Source: Candidatus Obscuribacterales bacterium
GTDB lineage: Bacteria; Cyanobacteriota; Vampirovibrionia; Obscuribacterales; Obscuribacteraceae
Direction of reading: 5' to 3'
DNA: 64,000 nucleotides
Assembly (NCBI GenBank): GCA_019747875.1
Contig: JAIEQI010000042.1
Span: 62,001-126,000, forward strand
The translations under genes were made by a program, and so were the position numbers. The notes below the pieces were generated by a model that made no database searches, was not told the DNA's origin, and saw nothing but the letters and a program-made list of their open reading frames with translations. Shown here in pieces: positions 33,940-43,800 of the stretch (position 1 is its first letter; each line of letters starts with the position of its first letter).

Positions 33940-34692
33940 TTAGAAAATTCCGAATCGCTTTTTGCGCGCAGCCAACTGTTTTAGCTCGGGGTTCAGTTCA
34001 CCGCTGCTGGCTGACTTGTCTGCGCCTTCCTTCGTAGCTGGAGCCTTCGGCTTTGCTTCTTGCTCTGCTTTCCACTCAGCTTGCTCTTCTTCGTCGCTAA
34101 TTTGCTTAGCACTTACAGTAGTCGCGACCTTTTGCTTGGGCGGAGCCAATTTTGCCGCTAGCTGAGCTTGCAATTTTTCTTCTTCGATGCGCATGCGCTC
34201 CTTCTTTTCCTTCTCAAGAGCACGCGCGATTTTGATCAATCTTTTTGCAGCCATGCCTGCTTCCCACTGTTCGGTGGGGTCAGCATCGTGATATCTGATA
34301 AGCTGCCATTCGCGGAGACACTCAGTCAACAATTTCTCATCGATTGCACCTTTTTGCTGGTAGAACTTTGCCGTCAGCGCGCGGGCCAATATCAAGTGAC
34401 CAGAAGGGTCCCCAGCATCGAATTGGACAGCCTTCTTCGCTACGGGAATCGCTTTTTCCCATTCGCCTGCAGTGAAGAGTGACTCGGCTTGGAAGCGAAG
34501 CTCAGAGGCTTCTGTCATTCTTCCGGCAGCGCCTGTTCCGTAGTAGCTGGTCAACGGTTTTTCTTCTGTGTATTTGCGTCCGCGATCCTTGATCATAGGT
34601 GACGTTACGTCAGCAGATGCCATAGGTATTGACGCCACAAATGCAAAGAAAATAAGCGCTCCGGCATATGTTTTGCAAGTTTTGGTGCTCAT
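33940..34692 (-). CDS. Exported TPR-like protein with charged C-terminus
   Basis: The 250-residue protein has a signal peptide (about 1-27, FFAFVASIPMASA) and a TPR-like section (ASELRFQAESLFTAGEWEKAIPVAKKAVQFDAGDPSGHLILARALTAKF in short pieces, about 60-115). The rest is a strongly charged coiled coil (KIARALEKEKKERMRIEEEKLQAQLAAK) and a disordered Lys/Glu tail. The ATG at 34692 follows GGAG. It lies just downstream of the acidic coiled-coil gene and aspartate kinase on the same strand. Function is unknown, and exported coiled coils can link envelope parts. Confidence 0.65.
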   Translation of the reverse strand: MSTKTCKTYAGALIFFAFVASIPMASADVTSPMIKDRGRKYTEEKPLTSYYGTGAAGRMTEASELRFQAESLFTAGEWEKAIPVAKKAVQFDAGDPSGHLILARALTAKFYQQKGAIDEKLLTECLREWQLIRYHDADPTEQWEAGMAAKRLIKIARALEKEKKERMRIEEEKLQAQLAAKLAPPKQKVATTVSAKQISDEEEQAEWKAEQEAKPKAPATKEGADKSASSGELNPELKQLAARKKRFGIF

Positions 34693-34736
34693 GTTTTACT
34701 CCGGTTTCTCTTCTTTATACAGACACTACTATCAAA

Positions 34737-35159
34737 CTACTTTTTCTTTTTGCGACTGGATTTATCATCCTCATCCTCATCTTCATCTTCGTCCTCATCC
34801 TTGCCGCCATCAGACTCTTGAACTTCGTCGGCATCAACAACTTCCTTGCCTTCTGTGTGGAGGATCTCAGATTGCAGCTGGGCGATCTCTTCCTCTATCT
34901 CAACCATTCGTTTGTCGATTCGGTCAATATGATTTAGCTCGTTGATAATCTCTTCTTCCAAAGTAGCTGAATCGAGTGACTTCGTCTTAGAGTAAATGGA
35001 GAATGTTTTGCTGCCAATTTCTTTGAGTAGACGTTCCCGTTCAGCTTTCTGCGTGCTTCGTTCGACTTTAAGCCCGGCAATTCGTCCGGCAAGCTTCATT
35101 TGATCTGCAGCTTGTTTAGTCGAGCTTTTCAATTTGTCAAAAATATTACCGAAAGTCAT
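34737..35159 (-). CDS. Coiled-coil protein with extreme acidic C-terminal tail
   Basis: The 140-residue cytoplasmic protein begins MTFGNIFDKLKSSTKQAADQMKL, then forms a long coiled coil (about 25-105). It ends in a run of alternating Asp and Glu (about 12 acidic residues) followed by KSSRKKKK. Its ATG overlaps the stop codon of aspartate kinase (ATGA), so translation is coupled. The family is not recognised. The alternating acidic/basic tail may be charge-mimicking or disordered; a role in regulating the kinase is only a guess from gene order. Confidence 0.6.
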   Translation of the reverse strand: MTFGNIFDKLKSSTKQAADQMKLAGRIAGLKVERSTQKAERERLLKEIGSKTFSIYSKTKSLDSATLEEEIINELNHIDRIDKRMVEIEEEIAQLQSEILHTEGKEVVDADEVQESDGGKDEDEDEDEDEDDKSSRKKKK

Positions 35160-36601
35160 CTTATCGCCTCAGTTTCAGTTTGGTAGCTAGCTTCCTTGGA
35201 TTCCAATGCGTCGGCAGTCGAAACTCCAAGTTCAGCGACGAACATCAAAGCATTATTGGTATTCGCTGTGCTGACATTTCGCAGGGCTCTTTCTTCTGCT
35301 TCCAATTCCATTTTTGCCAGTTTCGATTCGGCCTCAACAGATCGGCTGCAAAATTCATCGTGCACCAACCTCACTGCCTCTTCCTTAAACGCGCCAGGAA
35401 TGAGCACAGAACTACGCAACTCCTGGTGTGTTTGCATCAACACGGGAATTGTATTCTTTCTAATTACCTTAGCCAGGTTATCTGAGATTCGATAGTCAGA
35501 ATCTATTCCCAATCCGATCAATGAAACAAGCGCTAAATCGGAATCAATGCGAAACTCCAAGTCAGGCAAATTACTAGTGGATATGGTCAGCAGCGATTGA
35601 ACTTCCCTTAACAAGCGCTTCTCACAATGGAACTCGAGCCAGCTGACATTTATGCCGTTGGACCGTGTCAAGCAAACTGTTTCTTTATCAATGCCCAGAG
35701 AAATCAGCGCAGATAGTAATTGCTGAACGGCATCTTCCTGCTTCGAAAAGTTATCAGCAAATTCGCCAACGCTTTGATCTGCATTGAAACTTTGAGAAAA
35801 AGCAACTCGAACCCAAACTCTGCTGGCATCACATGCAACACCACAAACAGTTTGCACAGGGGCAATATCTTTGGTCGTAACCAGCGTGCCGGCATTATCC
35901 GGCAAGAAGGTAGAACGTAAGCGGATCGGAACCGAGTTATTCATTGCAAGTTCGACCGAGCGAGCATTCAAGACTTGAGCACCAGCCGAGGCAAGCGCGA
36001 GCATTTCTTGGTAAGAGACAACACCTAACTTTCGGGCGGACTGAACTGTCCGAGGATCGGTTGTATAAACTCCCTCAACATCTGTGTAAATGTCGCAGCA
36101 CTCTGCTTTGAGAGCCGCAGCCAATGCCACTGCCGTGGTATCAGATCCTCCACGCCCTAACGTAGTCAGCTCGCTGTTCCGATTCATTCCTTGGAATCCG
36201 GCAACAACAGGTATCTCACCTTTTCTTAGTGAACTCTCGAGTCGTGTTGGATGCACAGTCTTTATTCGCGCAAATCCATGCGCATCATCAGTCAAAATTC
36301 CAGCTTGCGGTCCTGTAAAAGATCGGGCTTTTAAGCCCATGGATCTTAATGCAATCGCCAGCATGGCGATCGAGACCTGTTCACCTGTGGCAAGCAAAAC
36401 ATCCAATTCTCGTGGCTCAGGATTTGGATCTGCTTGCAAGGCCAGCTCGATCAACTCATCAGTAGACTGACCCATGGCAGACACAACAACAACAACTTCC
36501 TTGTTCTGCTTGTAGGTTTTAGCAACAATCTCTGCAACGCGCCGAATGTGATCCGGATCTTTGACAGATGTGCCACCAAATTTTTGAACGATTCGACTCA
36601 T
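35156..36601 (-). CDS. lysC: Aspartate kinase
   Basis: The 481-residue enzyme phosphorylates aspartate as the first step to lysine, threonine and methionine. It has KFGGTSV (7-13), LLATGEQVSIAML, GFQGMNRNSELTTLGRGGSDTTAVALAAAL and IYTDVEGVYTTDPR for the catalytic domain, then two ACT-like regulatory segments (from about 265 onward). Length is slightly above the usual 405-460, with the extra sequence at the C-terminus after the second ACT domain (EEAVRLVHDEFCSRSVEAESKLAK to the end). Feedback control by lysine or threonine is expected of the family. The downstream coiled-coil gene overlaps it by 4 bp. Confidence 0.93.
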   Translation of the reverse strand: MSRIVQKFGGTSVKDPDHIRRVAEIVAKTYKQNKEVVVVVSAMGQSTDELIELALQADPNPEPRELDVLLATGEQVSIAMLAIALRSMGLKARSFTGPQAGILTDDAHGFARIKTVHPTRLESSLRKGEIPVVAGFQGMNRNSELTTLGRGGSDTTAVALAAALKAECCDIYTDVEGVYTTDPRTVQSARKLGVVSYQEMLALASAGAQVLNARSVELAMNNSVPIRLRSTFLPDNAGTLVTTKDIAPVQTVCGVACDASRVWVRVAFSQSFNADQSVGEFADNFSKQEDAVQQLLSALISLGIDKETVCLTRSNGINVSWLEFHCEKRLLREVQSLLTISTSNLPDLEFRIDSDLALVSLIGLGIDSDYRISDNLAKVIRKNTIPVLMQTHQELRSSVLIPGAFKEEAVRLVHDEFCSRSVEAESKLAKMELEAEERALRNVSTANTNNALMFVAELGVSTADALESKEASYQTETEAIR

Positions 36602-36957
36602 CAGATACCAGCTTTTCTTGCTCTCTCAAAGACCTCGCCAGGAGGTTGTAATGAAGCTAATAGCAGCTCCATACCAAGAGGAAATCATAGCTTGCCATCT
36701 ATCAAAATCGAGCAAACTTGCCGAATGATAACCTGAGAGCTTTATTACACTCAGGAATTGGTTCAGTTATAAAGCTAGTCAAGAGAACGTCTTTTTTGAA
36801 ACCGAATCGCCAAAACTTTGCCTGGAGCAACACCAAGAAAACAAGTTGGACTGCCGAGAGCCGTAGCCTCGCCAGTCTTCAAGAGCTGATTTTCGATCAG
36901 AAATAACGCAAAATTTTTGCGCTTTCGAAATTTCTAAATTCCACTTGACGAGACCGT

Positions 36958-37320
36958 TCAAACCTAGAAAAGCATGGTTTGACTGAATTAGGGGTTTTTC
37001 GATCAGGAGGTATCGGTGTTTTCCCCTAATCAGACCACCTTCTCAAGAGGCGCTCTACAAGCCGGTTTTCAAGGTGCATCTATGGAAAACATTAAATGTC
37101 GTCTTACATGGTTTCAGATACATTTTTCTAGGGAAATATATCCTTGGTCAAACATTCGAGCTTTTCAGTTTGAATGAGTTCTTTGGGGGAAGAGCTTAGG
37201 CAAATTGCAAGGAAAGTGGCATTGCACTTGTACTCGGATCGCTGACCAAATTAGGACTGGGGGAGGCGCAAGTTTTATTGCGCCGCAACAGCGGTGAACT
37301 TCGGTCACCGCTGTTTTTGT
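36958..37320 (+). ncRNA. Candidate structured non-coding RNA (hairpin-rich) with strong terminator
   Basis: No protein gene is visible here, but there are many perfect inverted repeats on one strand: TCAAACC/GGTTTGA (36958-36964/36976-36982), ATTAGGGG/CCCCTAAT (36987-36994/37023-37030) with an inner CGAT/ATCG, CACCTT/AAGGTG (about 37036-37076), GGCGCAA/TTGCGCC (37264-37284) and finally a strong terminator hairpin. A possible -35 TTGACG lies at 36944-36949. It matches none of the RNAs I recognise (6S, RNase P, tmRNA, SRP, cobalamin or c-di-GMP riboswitch motifs were looked for and not seen). It may be an independent RNA or a long leader. Confidence 0.45.
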
Positions 37321-37324
37321 TTTT
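37287..37324 (+). terminator. Very strong intrinsic terminator
   Basis: AACAGCGGTGA (37287-37297) pairs with TCACCGCTGTT (37305-37315), an 11-bp perfect stem, around ACTTCGG and is followed by TTTTGTTTTT. A second perfect hairpin (GGCGCAA-GTTTTA-TTGCGCC) lies directly before it. It ends the candidate structured RNA and is oriented to the plus strand; the poly-T tract lies only on this side. Confidence 0.85.
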
Positions 37325-37857
37325 AGACCGAAATCGATCGAATCTGATCAGTCAAGCAAACTGATCGCCAAGTAGAGGCGCTCGTGAGAACCGATTCCCA
37401 CCCCCCGGTTAGGTGTCGCCGCTTAAACGCTGACTTCTCTGATACATTATTCGACATTGTTGACAACACATTTCGCAGCCACAACAAAAGCCAGGCAGGC
37501 TTAGCAGACAAGAATTCACTTATATCGATCTTGATCAAACAATTGCTTACTCGGAGATCGCTTATTGGAATTTTGGTAGGTTCCGCCTGAATCGTTTTAT
37601 TAACTCGTTTGATTTCTGAATGCCTTAATTTGAATCGAGGAAAGTTTCAGATGAGAAGCTTTGATTGATTTAATTTATTCATTGAAGTCGACTCGATATC
37701 GCCCCTTGATAACCGGGTATATAGGACGTGTCCCCCGACTAGCGACTAGCTGCGTTTAAAACTAACTATTGGCGTTGTTTGGCGCATCCAGCCCCGCCGT
37801 TGCTTCTGGATCCCTCCCAGAAATCAATGGTTCCCCCCAAAGGCAGGTGCTCGCACT
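37325..37857. other. Upstream region of the giant surface-protein gene
   Basis: I see no convincing gene; a 68-codon frame at 37384-37590 is not supported by composition. The segment must hold the promoter of the giant gene. The stretch from about 37708 to 37760 has CCGGGTATATAGG and a repeated CGACTAG word (CGACTAGCGACTAG) that could be regulatory. The ribosome site for 37858 would be AAGGCAGG at about 11 bp. Confidence 0.35.
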
Positions 37858-40800
37858 ATGACTTCAAAGTCGTTTCTATTTATCGTTGGCACATTGCTGA
37901 TTACCCTTCAGCTCTGTACCTCTGCTCTCGCCCAAGAGGCGGGGGATATGCATCACAATCTTGATTTAAGTTCGGAAAACCGAACTGTTACGGCAGGAAG
38001 TGGCAACAATAACTTCACTTCGGCAACGATTACCGTCGGGGGATCTTCGGTGGTCGTTAACGCCGGGAGTTTACTCACTCCAGCCGAAAGCGTTGCGTTG
38101 AACCAGGTTTTGGGTGGGGGAACCCAAAGCCTGGTTCTCGACGCTTCAGGAAGAGCCGTTGGCGGTCAATTCAATCTTTCTGGCAACAATCTCAGCCAGG
38201 TAGTCATTCCAACCGGAGTAACTGCCGTCCGTGATTTCGGAACCGCAGGTTCCATTACCATCACAGGAAATCTCAGCAATGCCGGTAACTTGTTTGCAAT
38301 TTCCAGCAACTCCCAATTCAACACAGCCCTGATTTCAGCAGCCAACATTTTCAACAACCAGGGCGGGCTGCTCAGTTCTATCGTACCGATGGGAGGCTTC
38401 GAAAGTCTTGGTTTCACCAATCTGCTTTCAAGCGTCAACCTTTCTCTCAACACAACGCAGAACATTGTTAACTACGGAAGTATCACCAGCTCAGGCAACT
38501 TGAACTTGAATGCCGGTGGCTCCATTATTAACGCCCTACCGGCAGGACTCACAGGACCGAGCCCGGTTATGCAAGCCGTTGGCGATATCAGCATGATCAC
38601 AAACTCGGTTCAAAACGCTGGGCTGATCGCGTCGCTCAACGCCAACATCAACGTCGCCACCATGTTGGCACAGAACCTTGCAATCAACAATATCGGCGGA
38701 ACATTCGAAGCACTGAACGGCGCTATCAATATCAGAGATCAATTCTTCACTCCCAAGTTCGATACCAAAATCTTTGGTGGTGATTTCGTTAGCCAGACAA
38801 TGAATGTCTTTTCTGGCGACGGTACTATTAATATGGATGTGAATTCAGTTTCTGGGCAACTGAATTTGGTGGGTGGTGCCGCACACGTATCGGCAGTAGA
38901 GGGTGACCTCCACATCGGCGCGCTTACCATGACCGGAGACCCAACCATAGCATCGGGCGGCGACATCTATTTGGAAATGTCCCAGTTTGGTGGCAACTGG
39001 GTTTTTCCAGGCAATGAAGCACTGATCATCACCGCCGGAAAAAACATCATCAACGTTGACGTTAGCGCTATCGGTACATCCGGCAAGAGCGGCAACACGG
39101 GCAACATAGTATTAACAGCCGGTGGAATGATCGACCTCGGTGCAGTGCCACTTACTATTAGTACCGAATCCAATAATGGCAATTCCGGCAGCATCACACT
39201 GACAGCTGGTGGTCCAATTTTGCTTGGCGAAACCAGTATTTCAAGCAAGAGCACAGGCGGACAGTCCGGCGCAATCACTATTACTTCCAACAACTCCAAC
39301 GTTTCAGCGACTGGTCTTCTTTCTATCGATTCGTCGTCCTCAGGAAATAGCGGCTCGGACTTCTCCATTAATGCAAAAACTGGAATTGATCTTGCAGGCG
39401 GTATCAAGGTCAACACCTCCAGCGACGTGGGCTTCGCCGGATCCGTAAACTTCATAACTGACGCTGGAGATGTCGTTTTAGGTAATAACAAAACAGGAGC
39501 TAGCACCGACATCACAGCCACGAGCCAACTGGGCACCGGCGGTCAGGTTTACATTCAAACTCTAAACGGTTTCGTACACATGGGTAACGGAACTATAGAT
39601 CTCACATCATCGCAAAATGGTGGTGGCGGATTCTCGGTATTTGCAGATCGTGGATCAATCAATTTCGGTGATTCGACAATTGACGTATCTGGCTTTAACG
39701 GTGGTTTCGTTTCCCTCCTTACATTAGGAGGAGAGGCTGACATTAACATGTCCGATGTGGACATTAAGGCTAACGCAAGTAGCTCCGGTTTTAGCGGATT
39801 CGTCAGTATTTCATCGGGACTTAATGGAGCATTTGACGTCACGAGCGACAATGTCTCAGTTGGAAACATTCAGATTACAGGTGGTGACTCGACAGGATCA
39901 TCAGTCAGCATCAGTACTTCTGTGAACGATATCCAGGTCGCCTCGATAAACAGTAATGGTGCCAGCGTTAATCTCAGCGCCGGCGCAAACATTCGCGTCG
40001 ATTCGATAAACAATGACAATCCGACTGGCTTAGGCGCTTTCATCAACATCAACGCCAACAACAATTCGGCTCCTGATGCTGTTAGTAGCACACTGTTCGT
40101 TAACCAAGCCGGCGGCAACAACTATATCGGTTCCACATCGGCCAATAGTGCAGGTGGTGGCGGGCTGTTCATCAACAACCATGGACTTGGTGGTATTCAT
40201 GTTGGCTCCGTAGCACTGAATGCGTCAGTCGGCGATGCTGGCATGATCTCCCTTGTGGCAGACGGTGAAATTGTTCTGACTGGTGCATCTTACTCAGCCA
40301 ATGGTGGCGCATCCGGTGCCGGTGGACAAATTTCCATCAGCTCGGGAACAAAAGTCAGCGGCGGCGACCTCAACTTTAGTGCCGTCGGTGGTACTGGCTA
40401 TGCCGGAGGCAGCCTGGCAATATCTGCGCCGATTCTTGAGCTCGGCAGCCTAACTGCTGACACGTCTGGTCACGGCAGTGGCAGCGCTGGTAGCATCGGT
40501 ATCGGCGGAGATGTGATTAGCGCAAGCTCGATGAATCTCACCAACAATGGCGGTGGTGCCACCACTGTCCAAATTGCTGGAAGCGTTCAAGTCGACACAT
40601 TAGCGATCACTGCCCGTGGTGGCGATGATCCGGGCAAGAACGGCGGCAACATCATGATCACCCTCACAGATGGTGTTCATGGAGCAATGATTCTCGATGC
40701 CAGTGGAGCAGCAAGCGGCTCCGGCGGCGATATCACTATCACATCATTGACAGATCTTGACCTTGCCGGAAGCGCATCGATGATCACATCGCGCGGCGGC

Positions 40801-43800
40801 AATGATGGCGGAAACGGTGGATTCCTTTTCCTTAACTCCAACGGAACGATGAATCTCAGCAGTTCCCAGCTGAATGTTTCACCACAGGCAGCAAATGGCA
40901 ACGGCGGCTCGATGTACATTGTCACCGGATTGGACTCCGGATCAGCATCGGGCGCATTGAATATTTCGGGCACATTGAACGCCGACGGCTCAGGTACAGG
41001 CAACGGCGGCACCATATCGATTACAACGCTCAACACGCAAAGCCAGGGAGATTTCTCTGTAAGTAAAACCAGTGGTTTCAGCCTCTCAGCACGCAGCGGA
41101 CTCAATGGTGGTGCTGGCGGTACAATCAATATCAGCGCCGGTGGCGACCTTGATGTGGATGGTGCATTTTTATCTGTTGCTGCAAGAGGAAGCAACGGCG
41201 ACGGAGGAATTATCTCCCTTACTGCAAATGCAATCGGTTCCGGACAAGTTGGATCCGGAAACAACTTGCTGACCATAACGGGCTTGCTGAGCGCAGACGG
41301 TGCAGGTAGTGGCGATGGCGGACAAGTTAATCTGGGCGCTCCACAGATCAATATAATGGATGGTTCAACCGTCACCGCATCCACAACTGGATCTGGAAAC
41401 GGAGGTTCAATCACTGTAACAGCATCCGGCAATGACGCCGATCTCACCGTCGGTAACGGCAGTATTATGTCCGCACGCTCAGCATCCGGTGACGGCGGTA
41501 GCATCGCATTATCCACATCACGAAATCTCAGCCTCGCTGGCTCACTAATTGATGCTGGTTCTATGCTCGGCTCTGGCGGGGACATCTCACTGACAGCTGG
41601 CGTGTCCAGCGCCGGTGAACTGAGCATCGACGCTGACGTAGTTGCAGATGGTGGCGGCAGCGGCAATGGTGGTTTATTGGCGTTTGCTCAAAACTCCCAA
41701 CAAGCATTACAACTCGGCGCATTAAATCAGCTAGGCGGACCCGGTAGCGGCTTGATCTCCGCATCAGCGATGGGCAGCGGCAATGGTGGCACATTGAGCC
41801 TAGACTCCGGTGCTGGCAATGCCCTTTCTGTAGCCGTCAATCAGAATGTTTTCCTTTCCGGTGCCTCATCAAGTAATCTCGGCACAATCGATGCCAGCTC
41901 GCAAGGAGCCGTTTCAGTATCAGGCCCTGCAAGTTTGAAAGGAAGCTTCCAGGGTTCAGGCAGCACCTACAGTGTCAATGTAAGCGGCGCAGGAAGTGTT
42001 GTCGGAGTAAGCTCCGTATCAAGTACAAACGGCAATGTCTTGATTCAAGCAAGCGCCGGCGACTCGTCGATTGCTTTCGCAAACAACTCTACTCTGTCTG
42101 CAAGCCAGGGCGCCGTAGAACTTGGTGCACCGCAAATCTCGTTCCTGGGTAACTCGTCGGTCTCCATGGATACTGCAGGGCTGATGAAAATTCACTCCGG
42201 AAATGCAGGCAGCTCCCTGGCTATGAACTTCAATTCCGGCTCCAAGGTCACTTTCAACATTGATCAAGGTACCGCCGTTCGCCCCGGAAACGTATTGATC
42301 GGACCAGCACAAGGTTCCACCACAATCTCCGCAAATGGCGCTGGCGCAAACATCGACTTTACCAATGCCACGGTCAGCATTACCAGCGTGAATGGTGCAG
42401 CCACCATCGGCGATGGAATCGATATTAGCTCCACTGCCTTTGATGAATCGATCAATCTAGGCATGGAAGTGATCTCCACAAATGGCGATATCAACCTCAA
42501 CGGTGCAATTTCTGCAAGACAGCTCGACGTCAGCGCAATCGCCGGCGGAAACATCAACATCGGCAATAACGACATCAATGCGCCGGTGGTCAACCTGACC
42601 GTTCAAGGTGGCTCATCGATCAATCAGGTTGGCGACGGCACCATCGGAATAGGTACTCTCGTTCTCAGCTCCGGAACAGGCGACATCGGAAGCGCCCTCA
42701 ATCCGCTTTTGACAAACGTACTAGAAATGAAAGCCACAAGTGGTGGCTCCACTTTCGTCAGCAACAGCAGCAGCTTCGATCTGAGAACCTCATCAGTTGC
42801 CGGCACACTTCAGCTGAATGGCGGTGGCGATGTGTCGGTTGAAAGCTCCGTATCGGCAGGAAATCTAATCATCAATGCTGACGGTAGTATTTCAATCTTC
42901 GAGAATGTAAATGGTAGCAATGGAGTAACCTTAGCCTCAGGCAGCGGAAATGATTTGACAGTGGCATCCGGCATCGATGTACAATCAACAGCCGGTTCGC
43001 TCAGCCTCACAACAGACAACCTCATCCTTGATGGACGCTTGCTGGCACAATCCAGCGGCAATGGCATATCGATCAGTTCAAGCAGCGATCTCAATTTGTC
43101 TGGAACCGGTGCACAAGTTCTAGCTGGAAGTGGCGGCATCTCCATAAACGGCGACTCGGTTAATTTTGGAAGCAACTATATATTGAATGCCGGCAATAAC
43201 GGTGTGGTTAATGTATCGACCGGTTCTAGCGGAAATGGCGTAAGCCTCGCCAGCAGCAGCCTTTCGATCAACGGCGGCAGCCAGTTGAGCATGAACACAA
43301 ATGCGCTCAATTTGTCCAGCGGCAGCATCATCAATCTCAGTCGTACAACTTCCAGCGCCATGTATGTGAGCTCGACGGGCAGCGGACTTTCAGTCAATGT
43401 CACTGGTTCGTCAACGCTCGCTTCTCAGGGAGGCTCCGTTGAGTTTCACGCCGGCACACCTTCGCCATTAACCTTCCAGGCACAGGGACCAGGTAGCGCT
43501 CAACTCAACGTCACAGGTGGAACACTCGTCACAGAAAGTAGCGCGGCCGATACAAACTTGAACAATGTCGATTTGATGGCTAGCGGCAATGTTGAAGTCA
43601 ACGTGCATGGCGGCAACCTCAATCTAAACGGCGACATTTATTCGTCCAAACAAGGCGGAGTGATCGTATTGCAGGATCCCAACGGAATGACGCTAACGGG
43701 CGCAGGCACCGTGGGCTTCACTGGTGGTAATTCAGGATCAATATTTGTGCAATCATTTGGCGCAGGCAATGACTTGACCTTTGCAGGCAACACCGTATTC

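Noticed and set aside
36950-37320. Possible 6S RNA, RNase P RNA, tmRNA or riboswitch
   Set aside because: The conserved words of RNase P (GAGGAAAGUC), tmRNA (tRNA-like ends with T-loop), SRP and the cobalamin and c-di-GMP switches were not seen, and the ends do not form the long closing stem of 6S RNA. The stretch is kept as unnamed candidate RNA.
37384-37590. 68-codon plus-strand ORF upstream of the giant gene
   Set aside because: It has no ribosome site, no family likeness and Arg/Ser-rich random composition.
40677-41666. 329-codon minus-strand open frame inside the giant gene, and others such as 42810-43175 and 38967-39536
   Set aside because: They are the reverse complement of low-complexity Gly/Ser/Asn codons, giving Pro/Ala/Leu-rich composition, and have no ribosome site or homology. 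They are shadows of the giant gene.
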